Shown here in pieces: positions 1-6,485 of a stretch of DNA of 14,206 nt. The position numbers were made by a program, and so were the translations under genes. Source of the DNA: Ilumatobacteraceae bacterium. Its GTDB lineage: Bacteria; Actinomycetota; Acidimicrobiia; Acidimicrobiales; Ilumatobacteraceae. The notes beneath the pieces were generated by a model, which made no database searches, was not told the origin of the DNA, and saw nothing but the letters and a program-made list of their open reading frames with translations. Position 1 is the first letter of the stretch; every line of letters begins with the position of its first letter. The stretch is from assembly GCA_021741795.1 (NCBI GenBank), contig JAIOXC010000025.1:1-14206 (forward strand). Reading direction: 5' to 3'.

Positions 1-148
1 CCAACAAACTCGGTCGCACCTTGGCGAGTTCTGAAACCGCTTTCCCAAAGCCAGGTATGAGTGGCAAGACAAAGAAGTAGATGATGATCGCAAAAATTAC
101 CCACTTCAGAGCCACGAGGGTCGACTTGAGTCCACTCGGGAGTGCCAT
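1..148 (-). CDS. N-terminus of a flippase-like (LPG synthase TM / UPF0104-type) membrane protein, partial
   Basis: Reading the minus strand from an ATG at 148 gives 49 residues with no stop before the window edge, so the 3' part of the gene is missing. After a short basic start (MALPSGLKSTLVALKW) comes a strongly hydrophobic helix (about residues 17-30, VIFAIIIYFFVLPL), then IPGFGKAVSELAKV. This resembles the first membrane segment of the lysylphosphatidylglycerol synthase TM-region / UPF0104 family, multi-pass proteins related to MprF and YbhN, but 49 residues are too few to be sure. The frame stays open upstream of 148. I chose this ATG because a TANNNT box (TACGAT, 160-155) sits 6 nt in front of it, matching other starts in the window. 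The gene diverges from mcd across 69 bp. Confidence 0.5.
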   Translation of the reverse strand, partial: MALPSGLKSTLVALKWVIFAIIIYFFVLPLIPGFGKAVSELAKVRPSLL

Positions 149-154
149 TGGTAA

Positions 155-160
155 ATCGTA
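155..160 (-). promoter_or_regulatory. Candidate -10 box (TACGAT) of the flippase-like gene
   Basis: TACGAT on the minus strand lies 6 nt before the ATG at 148. That spacing puts the transcription start at or next to the start codon (leaderless). No clear -35 box was seen. The call rests mainly on the same arrangement recurring at other genes here. Confidence 0.4.
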
Positions 161-204
161 GGTGCTGAACCAACCCGAGTTGCGCCTCTGACCCAAAATG
201 TAAC

Positions 205-210
205 TAGCGT
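205..210 (+). promoter_or_regulatory. Candidate -10 box (TAGCGT) of mcd
   Basis: TAGCGT fits TANNNT and lies exactly 7 nt before the ATG at 218. No Shine-Dalgarno sequence is present between them, so a leaderless transcript is likely. TTGCGC at 180-185 could be a weak -35, but its 19-nt spacing is long. Confidence 0.45.
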
Positions 211-217
211 TTAGCGC

Positions 218-1822
218 ATGTCATTTACCAGCGATCTCGCCCAAGCGGCACAAGCCATCGAAAAAGCTAAGAAAATTGTAGACACGGGTGTCGCACATCT
301 TGCATCTTCTGGTGGTCCTGATGTTCATCAACAACTTGCATACGATCTTGCACACTCTGCATCTGCCGTCGAGACTGCCCGCTCAATGCTCGACTACGGA
401 GCAAAAGGTGAAACCGAAGCTCTGCTCACGTGTGCGTTTACTGCCGACATGATTTTTGAAGTTTCGTCAAGACTCTTGGGCAGAGAACACTTGTGGGGAC
501 TTGAGCCCCACCCACTCGAAGGTGCATACGACTTCATGGCAACGTTTCGCGATCCAGTTTTTGTTGCATCACTTGCCGAAAAATCTGGACCACGACATCT
601 CAACGATGATTTCGAAATGGTTCAAGACACTTTCCGAAGTTTTGCCAACAAAGTCATTGCGCCGCGCGCCGAACATGTGCATCGCTTCAACGAAGATGTT
701 CCTGAAGAAATAATTTCAGGACTCGCCGATCTCGGCGCATTTGGTCTTTCAGTTCCTGCAGAATACGGCGGCTTCTCCGAAGGTGGAGATGGTGAATACA
801 TGGCTAACTGCATTGCCACTGAAGAACTCTCACGCGCATCATTGGGTATTGGTGGATCACTCATCACACGACCCGAGATCCTCACTCGCGCACTTGTCAA
901 CGGCGGCACTGAAGCACAAAAACAATATTGGCTTCCAAAACTCGCAACCGCCGAAGTAATGGCCGCAGTTGCCGTAACCGAGCCCGACTATGGCAGCGAT
1001 GTCGCAAATATCAAAGTCACGGCCATTAAAGCAGACAACGAAAAGGGTGAAGCCGGTTACGCCATCAACGGTGTCAAAACATGGTGCACCTTTGCTGCTC
1101 GCGCAAACGTGCTGATGCTCCTCGCCCGCACTGACCCAGATCGCACAAAGACCCACCGAGGTCTCAGCGTGTTGATTGTGCCGAAACCGCTAGGCGACGC
1201 ACACGGCTTTATGTTCGATCAGCCAGGTGGCGGCAAAATGGAAGGCCGTCCCATTGACACCATTGGTTATCGCGGCATGCACTCATATGAAATCGCACTT
1301 GAAAACTGGTGGGTTCCAGCCGATCACTTAATCGGCGAAGAAGCGGGCCTCGGCAAAGGTTTCTATTATCAAATGAGCGGCTTCGAAAATGGCCGGCTGC
1401 AAACAGCAGCTCGTGCAGTTGGCGTGATGCAGGCTGCGTACGAAGCAGCACTCGCCTACGCCAACAATCGCAAAGTCTTTGGTAGCAACATCTCCGAATA
1501 TCAACTCACTCAAATCAAACTTGGGCGCATGGCGGCAATCATTCAGGCATCACGCCAGTTCAGTTACGTCGTTGCCAAACTCATGGGCAAGGGCGAAGGC
1601 CAGATGGAAGCAAGCATGGTCAAGGCCTACGTGTGCAAAGCCGCAGAGTGGGTCACTCGAGAAGCAATGCAGATTCACGGAGGATTTGGCTACGCCGAGG
1701 AATATTCGGTGAGCAGACTATTTGTTGATGCACGCGTACTCTCTATTTTCGAAGGTGCCGACGAGACACTGTGCCTCAAAGTGATTGCACGCAAACTCGT
1801 TGAAGAATCCGGCAAAAAATAA
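218..1822 (+). CDS. mcd: (2S)-methylsuccinyl-CoA dehydrogenase
   Basis: This 534-residue FAD enzyme would oxidise (2S)-methylsuccinyl-CoA to mesaconyl-CoA in the ethylmalonyl-CoA pathway. It is much longer than a standard acyl-CoA dehydrogenase (about 380-400 residues) because of a helical N-terminal extension (about 1-125), a hallmark of Mcd. The dehydrogenase core follows: RAEHVHRFNEDVPEEIISGL near 152, EELSRASLGIGGSLITRPEI near 204, TEPDYGSDVA (FAD/substrate region) near 256, GFENGRLQTAARAVG near 390, and the C-terminal IHGGFGYAEEY. The catalytic base is expected at Glu512 in FEGADE, the usual acyl-CoA dehydrogenase position. Family assignment is from recognised sequence character, not a search. 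The start has no Shine-Dalgarno but has a -10-like box 7 nt upstream. The gene ends 12 bp from the convergent HAD gene; its pathway partner mcl is in that convergent operon. Confidence 0.87.
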   Translation: MSFTSDLAQAAQAIEKAKKIVDTGVAHLASSGGPDVHQQLAYDLAHSASAVETARSMLDYGAKGETEALLTCAFTADMIFEVSSRLLGREHLWGLEPHPLEGAYDFMATFRDPVFVASLAEKSGPRHLNDDFEMVQDTFRSFANKVIAPRAEHVHRFNEDVPEEIISGLADLGAFGLSVPAEYGGFSEGGDGEYMANCIATEELSRASLGIGGSLITRPEILTRALVNGGTEAQKQYWLPKLATAEVMAAVAVTEPDYGSDVANIKVTAIKADNEKGEAGYAINGVKTWCTFAARANVLMLLARTDPDRTKTHRGLSVLIVPKPLGDAHGFMFDQPGGGKMEGRPIDTIGYRGMHSYEIALENWWVPADHLIGEEAGLGKGFYYQMSGFENGRLQTAARAVGVMQAAYEAALAYANNRKVFGSNISEYQLTQIKLGRMAAIIQASRQFSYVVAKLMGKGEGQMEASMVKAYVCKAAEWVTREAMQIHGGFGYAEEYSVSRLFVDARVLSIFEGADETLCLKVIARKLVEESGKK

Positions 1823-1834
1823 AGCAAAATACAG

Positions 1835-2548
1835 CTAGATAAATGCAAGCAGTTCGTGCAGCGAATGTATTCGCTCGCACGTTTCATGCGCATGGTGATC
1901 GTACGGGTCGAGCAAGATCGGCACGAGTCCTGCATTTCGAGCACCACCAATATCGTTCACATACGAGTCACCTATATATGCAATGCGATCATTGGTAATT
2001 CCTTTTCCGTTCATGAGGCGCAAGGCGTCAGCAAAGATTCCTGGATGCGGTTTGGCAACACCGATCACGTGCGAGTCAGTCACGATCTCTACAGGCACAC
2101 CTGCACCAACCCCCACTTGGCAGATGCATTGATTGGCAAGCGTCGCCTCAACTTGTCCGCTTGCATTCGACACAATCCCAATCGGCAATCCCACAAGATG
2201 CATCTTCCACAATGCAGCAGCCGACTCGAGCAGTGGGAATCGCCATAAAAATGGTGAAAAAACATTGCGCATGTTGACGATTGCAGTTTCAATGTCTTTT
2301 TCTGCAACACCGGTACTTATTGCGTACCCTCGTCGATATCCGTCCCAGCTAAAAGCATCCACAGATTCGCCCTGCTCTCGTTGAGCAATCGCATCTATTG
2401 CCGCCATGCCTGCGTAATGCGCACGAGTGCAACTCTCGATACTGCCGTCGCCACCTAGCGGGCGAATGATTGCGCCGAGTGTTACTGGGTCAGGTAGCAA
2501 AAAGATGCCGCCTGCATCAAACAGGATTGCATCAAAACGTTTTGTCAC
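1835..2548 (-). CDS. HAD-superfamily hydrolase-like protein (DAGG variant)
   Basis: A 237-residue cytoplasmic protein with the HAD motifs in order: motif I ILFDAGGIF with nucleophile Asp11, motif II IVSN with Ser127, motif III Lys166 in VAKPHPG, and motif IV GDSYVND with Asp194 and Asp199. The residues between about 20 and 100 form the helical cap of the subfamily I type. The second Asp of the usual DxD in motif I is Gly13; this residue normally acts as acid/base in phosphatases. Such DAGG variants exist among HAD proteins, so activity is possible but the substrate is unknown. The start is a GTG (2548-2546) that overlaps the mcl stop as GTGA, so translation is probably coupled to mcl. A role in repairing or recycling a by-product of the CoA pathway is conceivable but not shown. 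Confidence 0.8.
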   Translation of the reverse strand: MTKRFDAILFDAGGIFLLPDPVTLGAIIRPLGGDGSIESCTRAHYAGMAAIDAIAQREQGESVDAFSWDGYRRGYAISTGVAEKDIETAIVNMRNVFSPFLWRFPLLESAAALWKMHLVGLPIGIVSNASGQVEATLANQCICQVGVGAGVPVEIVTDSHVIGVAKPHPGIFADALRLMNGKGITNDRIAYIGDSYVNDIGGARNAGLVPILLDPYDHHAHETCERIHSLHELLAFI

Positions 2549-3486
2549 GCTTGTGGAGTGCGAGTACGGCCTGCAAGCTCACCGCGAGTGATGAACTTAA
2601 GAGCCATCTTGCGACTTGCTTCATCGATCATCTCGAGACCAAACATGACGGCACCCTTGCCATCAGTTTCGGTCGCTTGGTTGTAAGCATCCAAAATCTG
2701 CCATGCCTTATCGAACTGTTCTTGAGTTGGTGAAAACACGTCGTTCAGTACGTCTACCTGGTCTGGGTGCAACGCCCACTTGCCGTCGTAGCCAAGTGTG
2801 CGAGTGCGTTTTGAATATTCGCGTAAAGCATCATTGTCACGCACGTGCAGGAATGGTCCGTCGATTACTTGCAGTCCGTTTGCGCGACCGGCCATCAAAA
2901 TCTTGCTGAACACGTAATGGAAGTGATCGCCAGGATAATCCTCGATCTGCACACCACCAGTAAGCACAGGCATTTCCATGCTTGCCGAAAAGTCTGCTGG
3001 TCCAAAGATGATGGTCTCGAGACGCGGGCTTGCTTCACAAATTTCTTCAACATTGATGAGCCCACGCGCAGTTTCAATTTGCGCTTCGATACCGATATGT
3101 CCAACTGGCAATCCGCTTGCAATTTCCACCTGTCGCAACAACAAATCTGCAGCCACAACTTGCGCAGCATTTTCGACTTTCGGCAACATGATTTCGTCCA
3201 AACGCTCGCCCGCGTTACCAACTACTTCCAAGATGTCGTATGCAGTCCACTTGGTGCTCCAGTCATTGATGCGCACGCACAAAACTTTGTTGCCCCAGTC
3301 GTGTCCACGAATTGCACTCACGATGCGTGCACGAGATGCTTCTTTTTCTTTTGGTGCTACTGCATCCTCAAGATCCAGAAACACCATGTCGGCATTGGTG
3401 CCAGGGCCCTTGCCCATCATCTTTTCGGATGAACCAGGAATTGCGAGACAGGAACGGCGTGGGAGGTTACGTGAGCGTAAAGACAT
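2545..3486 (-). CDS. mcl: L-malyl-CoA / beta-methylmalyl-CoA lyase (CitE-like, HpcH/HpaI superfamily)
   Basis: A 313-residue TIM-barrel CoA-ester lyase, expected to cleave beta-methylmalyl-CoA to glyoxylate and propionyl-CoA (and malyl-CoA to glyoxylate and acetyl-CoA), with Mg2+. Visible family marks are SCLAIPGSSEKM (13-24), VFLDLEDAVAP (35-45), the substrate-binding Arg72 in VRIND, Glu138 in QIETARG and Asp165 in FGPADF. The 27-residue gap between Glu138 and Asp165 matches the Mg ligands of characterised Mcl enzymes. GKWALHPDQ near the C-terminus is also typical. The frame is open to 3549, but that start would overlap the upstream gene; I prefer the ATG at 3486, 10 bp after the upstream stop, which gives a family-like length. 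The stop overlaps the GTG of the HAD gene. It could be a broader CitE-like lyase, but nearby mcd favours this role. Confidence 0.78.
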   Translation of the reverse strand: MSLRSRNLPRRSCLAIPGSSEKMMGKGPGTNADMVFLDLEDAVAPKEKEASRARIVSAIRGHDWGNKVLCVRINDWSTKWTAYDILEVVGNAGERLDEIMLPKVENAAQVVAADLLLRQVEIASGLPVGHIGIEAQIETARGLINVEEICEASPRLETIIFGPADFSASMEMPVLTGGVQIEDYPGDHFHYVFSKILMAGRANGLQVIDGPFLHVRDNDALREYSKRTRTLGYDGKWALHPDQVDVLNDVFSPTQEQFDKAWQILDAYNQATETDGKGAVMFGLEMIDEASRKMALKFITRGELAGRTRTPQA

Positions 3487-3496
3487 AGTTCTCAGG

Positions 3497-4309
3497 CTAC
3501 ATCGCGCTTCGTACCAGCATCTCGGTGGATGCTGGGCATTCACCAACAATGTTTTGCGCAGTATTCATATCCATATCCGAAATACCCGTAGGTCCGACCA
3601 ACCGCCCCAGCAGTTGACGGGGAATCACATCTACGTCACTGCGCCACGGGGCAACGGCATCCCGATTGGCCAGTTTCATTGCATTCCATAACTCGATCGG
3701 CAATCGTGTACCTCGTCTTGTCACAGTCCACGCCGATTTGTTTTCGCAATACGCAAGTGCTGCAACTGCATGTGAGCCACCGACACTCAGCACTTCGGTG
3801 CCACCGCAACCAAGTGCATCAATAATCACGACATCACTCATCTGCACACCAATTGCTGCGTGTTCTAAGGTCACTCCCTGCACGTCAATGTCAAGCCGCT
3901 CAAGCGCATTGACTGCGGCGTCCCCCGTTCCAAATGAATCGACGATGATTGCGCGGCAATCCCCTCGTCGGGCAATCGCCTCAAGCGCGGTCGGGTTCCA
4001 TCCAACAACGCACACGGTTCCATCTGCAGGCAATGCATCCACCAAATGATTTGTGGTTTCGTCGGCATCAATCTGCGCGCTCAATTCACGAACTTTTTCA
4101 AATGGGTCGGATGCCGCAAGCACACTTGCGCACAGCCACCACAAAGGCGCGCACGTGGGGTGTCTCTCAACGATTCTGCGTGCGGCAAGCACCAACCCAG
4201 CAGGCTCAGACCGCAGGCCACGCAGGGCCTGAGCCGTTTCGTTGACAAGTGAGACTGGGTCGGCCCCAGTGGCACGTGCCACATACCGCAGATGCTCGAT
4301 GGGGTGCAT
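3497..4309 (-). CDS. Conserved hypothetical protein with an eIF2B-like (ISOCOT/Rossmann) C-terminal domain
   Basis: A 270-residue soluble protein. The first 75 residues are helical (HPTCAPLWWLCASVLAASDP at about 49-68). From about 97 the chain alternates strands and helices in the manner of the eIF2B alpha/beta/delta and methylthioribose-1-phosphate isomerase fold: TVCVVGWNPT, CRAIIVDSFGTGDA, DVVIIDALGCGGTEVLSVGGSHAVAALAY and a strand-Pro element WTVTRRGTRLP. The DALG...GG...G.....A segment corresponds to the D-A......NK.GT...A part of that family, but catalytic residues of the isomerases are not recognisable. This is a weak fold match by eye, and the function is unknown. It is first gene of the operon with mcl (10 bp apart) and the HAD gene. 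Its ATG follows a TATCGT box by 7 nt. Confidence 0.6.
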   Translation of the reverse strand: MHPIEHLRYVARATGADPVSLVNETAQALRGLRSEPAGLVLAARRIVERHPTCAPLWWLCASVLAASDPFEKVRELSAQIDADETTNHLVDALPADGTVCVVGWNPTALEAIARRGDCRAIIVDSFGTGDAAVNALERLDIDVQGVTLEHAAIGVQMSDVVIIDALGCGGTEVLSVGGSHAVAALAYCENKSAWTVTRRGTRLPIELWNAMKLANRDAVAPWRSDVDVIPRQLLGRLVGPTGISDMDMNTAQNIVGECPASTEMLVRSAM

Positions 4310-4316
4310 TTCCCAA

Positions 4317-4322
4317 ACGATA
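4317..4322 (-). promoter_or_regulatory. Candidate leaderless promoter of the eIF2B-like/mcl/HAD operon
   Basis: TATCGT on the minus strand lies 7 nt before the ATG at 4309. A near-consensus -35, TTGACG, is at 4343-4338 with a 15-nt spacer, slightly short. The -35 overlaps the -10 box of the opposite promoter. Confidence 0.5.
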
Positions 4323-4334
4323 GTGCCGACTTGC

Positions 4335-4340
4335 TACCGT
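4335..4340 (+). promoter_or_regulatory. Candidate -10 box (TACCGT) of the thioredoxin-like/fumarase operon
   Basis: TACCGT lies 7 nt before the GTG start at 4348, the same spacing as at mcd and at the divergent gene. No Shine-Dalgarno lies between. No good -35 is visible. This box overlaps the TTGACG of the leftward promoter by three bases. Confidence 0.45.
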
Positions 4341-4347
4341 CAAATGT

Positions 4348-4836
4348 GTGACAACTTCACCTTCCCTCGACACCATGCTCCAACCGCTCAAGGGCGACGC
4401 CCGACCGCTTCGCGAATGGCTCACAACTTTCCATCTCGCATCTGTAGTTATCGATCCATTCACCAACGAAAGTGCATGGATTCTCGAAACCGCAGCGCGC
4501 GTGTTGCATCAATTTGCCGATGCAGCGGTTCGGGTCAACTTCATCGTTGCGGGTTCGCCAGCACAAGCAAAACAATTTCTTGGACCACTCGCCGAGCAAT
4601 TCCTCACTTTTTCAGATCCAGATCGCATCGTGATCAAACAGCTTGGGCTCAGCCAATTGCCAGCTTTCGTCTTCATCCAAAGCGACGGCACAGTGCCAGC
4701 CGCAGCCGAGGGTTGGAGCCCTGCATCATGGCGCACAGTCGCCAACCACATTGCGCAAATCGTGCAGTGGCAACAGCCCCAGTTTCCGGTGGCTGGTGAT
4801 CCAGGCTCGTTCAAGGGCACGCCAGCACTGGCATGA
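4348..4836 (+). CDS. Thioredoxin-fold protein lacking the CxxC motif
   Basis: A 162-residue cytoplasmic protein with no signal peptide. It shows the thioredoxin pattern: strand ASVVIDPFTNESAWILETAARVL (where thioredoxin has PWCxxC the sequence is PFTNES, with no cysteine), then VRVNFIVA, then IVIKQLGLSQLPAFVFIQSDGTV, whose Leu-Pro matches the conserved cis-proline strand, and a last helix (SPASWRTVANHIAQIV). The whole protein contains no cysteine, so it cannot do thiol-disulfide exchange; a structural, chaperone or assembly role is more likely. Start is GTG at 4348, supported by the -10-like box 7 nt upstream. The stop overlaps the fumarase start as ATGA, suggesting tightly linked translation and possibly a shared task. 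I do not recognise a named family. Confidence 0.7.
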   Translation: MTTSPSLDTMLQPLKGDARPLREWLTTFHLASVVIDPFTNESAWILETAARVLHQFADAAVRVNFIVAGSPAQAKQFLGPLAEQFLTFSDPDRIVIKQLGLSQLPAFVFIQSDGTVPAAAEGWSPASWRTVANHIAQIVQWQQPQFPVAGDPGSFKGTPALA

Positions 4837-6485
4837 CTACGCCAGAGCCGTTCGTACAAACAGAGTTACTGCCTCTCGGCCCAGATGCGACCGAGTATCG
4901 ACTTATTTCGAACGAAGGCGTCTCCACATTCTCCACAAGTGAAGGAACATTTCTCAAAGTTTCCCCGCAAGCAATCACGCTTCTTACTGAGCATGCGATG
5001 CATGACATTGCACATTTGCTACGCACATCGCATTTGCAACAATTGGCAAGCATTCTGAAAGATCCCGAAGCCAGCGACAACGATCGTTTTGTAGCACTTG
5101 ACTTGCTCAAGAACGCCGGCATCGCTGCAGGTGGTGTGTTGCCGATGTGTCAAGACACAGGCACCGCGATTGTCAAAGCAAAAAAAGGTCAGCGTGTGTT
5201 CACCGGCGGTGGCGACGACGAAGCAATCAGCCGTGGCATCTACAACACATATCAAACCAGCAACCTTCGCTACAGCCAACTTGCACCGCTGTCGATGTTT
5301 GAAGAAGTCAATACCGACACCAATCTTCCAGCCGAGATAAAAATCGCTGCGGTGGACGGTGACGAATACAAATTTTTATTCATAGCAAAAGGTGGCGGTT
5401 CTGCCAACAAGAGTTATTTGTTTCAAGAGACGAAGGCATTGCTTAATGAAAAAACATTATTGCCGTGGCTGTTTGACAAAATGAAAACACTTGGCACTGC
5501 AGCATGCCCTCCGTATCACTTGGCGATTGTTGTTGGCGGCACGTCTGCCGAGTTTGCAGTAGAGACCGCAAAACTTGCCAGCACTCACTATCTCGATTCA
5601 TTGCCTACTTCGGGCAGCAAAGCCGGTCATGCATTTCGCGATATCGAATTAGAAGCCAAGGTGCTCAAGCTTGCACAACAAACAGGCATTGGTGCGCAGT
5701 TTGGTGGAAAATACTTCTGCCACGATGTTCGAGTTATCCGTCTTCCACGTCACGGTGCAAGTTGCCCAGTTGCAATGGCTGTTTCATGTAGCGCCGATCG
5801 TCAAGCGCTTGGCAAAATCACTGCAGACGGAGTATTCCTTGAAGTGCTCGAAACCGATCCAGCGCGTTTTCTTCCTGAAGTCACCACCGACCAATTGGCT
5901 TCCGAAGTCATTGCGATCGATCTCAATCAGCCAATGTCCGAGATTCGCGACACGCTGTCGAAGTATCCCGTCAAGACTCGCGTGATGTTGAGCGGACCAA
6001 TGGTGGTGGCACGCGATATTGCGCACGCAAAGATCAAAGAGCGCTTAGATGCTGGCGAAGGCTTGCCGCAATACATGAAAGACCACTGTGTGTATTACGC
6101 AGGTCCGGCGAAAACACCAGAAGGTATGGCGTCAGGTTCATTTGGCCCTACCACTGCTGGCCGCATGGATAGTTATGTTGCAGAGTTTCAGGCTGCAGGT
6201 GGCAGTTTCGTGATGCTCGCCAAAGGCAACCGCTCTCGACAAGTCACCGATGCGTGCAACACCTACGGTGGTTTTTATCTTGGTTCTATCGGTGGTCCAG
6301 CAGCCAGGCTCGCCCAAGACTGCATCACCAAAGTTGAAGTACTCGAATACGCCGAGTTGGGCATGGAAGCAGTCTGGAAGATCGAGGTTCACGACTTCCC
6401 CGCCTTCATCGTTGTTGACGACAAGGGCAATGATTTTTTCGATGCTGTTAACGCCACAAGTGGCGTGCAGATCAGCGTTCGCTAA
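4833..6485 (+). CDS. fumA: Class I fumarate hydratase (4Fe-4S)
   Basis: A 550-residue enzyme close in length to E. coli FumA (548). It interconverts fumarate and malate in the TCA cycle using an oxygen-sensitive [4Fe-4S] cluster. Cluster ligands are Cys106 (LPMCQDTG), Cys225 (GTAACPPYH) and Cys319 (AVSCSADR); the 119 and 94 residue spacings equal those of FumA (105, 224, 318). Other marks are YNTYQTSNLRYSQ (137-149), RLPRHGASCPVAM (303-315), and the C-terminal beta domain with LSGPMVVARDIAHAK, YYAGPAKTPEG, SFGPTTAGRMD and GSIGGPAARLA. N- and C-terminal parts are fused in one chain, unlike the two-subunit form. It starts by ATGA overlap with the thioredoxin-like gene. Some class I fumarases also hydrate mesaconate, which may matter given mcd and mcl nearby, but this is speculative. 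Confidence 0.93.
   Translation: MTTPEPFVQTELLPLGPDATEYRLISNEGVSTFSTSEGTFLKVSPQAITLLTEHAMHDIAHLLRTSHLQQLASILKDPEASDNDRFVALDLLKNAGIAAGGVLPMCQDTGTAIVKAKKGQRVFTGGGDDEAISRGIYNTYQTSNLRYSQLAPLSMFEEVNTDTNLPAEIKIAAVDGDEYKFLFIAKGGGSANKSYLFQETKALLNEKTLLPWLFDKMKTLGTAACPPYHLAIVVGGTSAEFAVETAKLASTHYLDSLPTSGSKAGHAFRDIELEAKVLKLAQQTGIGAQFGGKYFCHDVRVIRLPRHGASCPVAMAVSCSADRQALGKITADGVFLEVLETDPARFLPEVTTDQLASEVIAIDLNQPMSEIRDTLSKYPVKTRVMLSGPMVVARDIAHAKIKERLDAGEGLPQYMKDHCVYYAGPAKTPEGMASGSFGPTTAGRMDSYVAEFQAAGGSFVMLAKGNRSRQVTDACNTYGGFYLGSIGGPAARLAQDCITKVEVLEYAELGMEAVWKIEVHDFPAFIVVDDKGNDFFDAVNATSGVQISVR

Noticed and set aside
3487..3549. Upstream in-frame ATG extending mcl by 21 residues
   Set aside because: It would overlap the preceding gene by 53 bp and adds a non-conserved segment; the ATG at 3486 fits the family length.
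2845..3691. Two overlapping plus-strand open frames (195 and 237 codons)
   Set aside because: Both are antisense to mcl and the eIF2B-like gene, which have clear family motifs in the minus frame.
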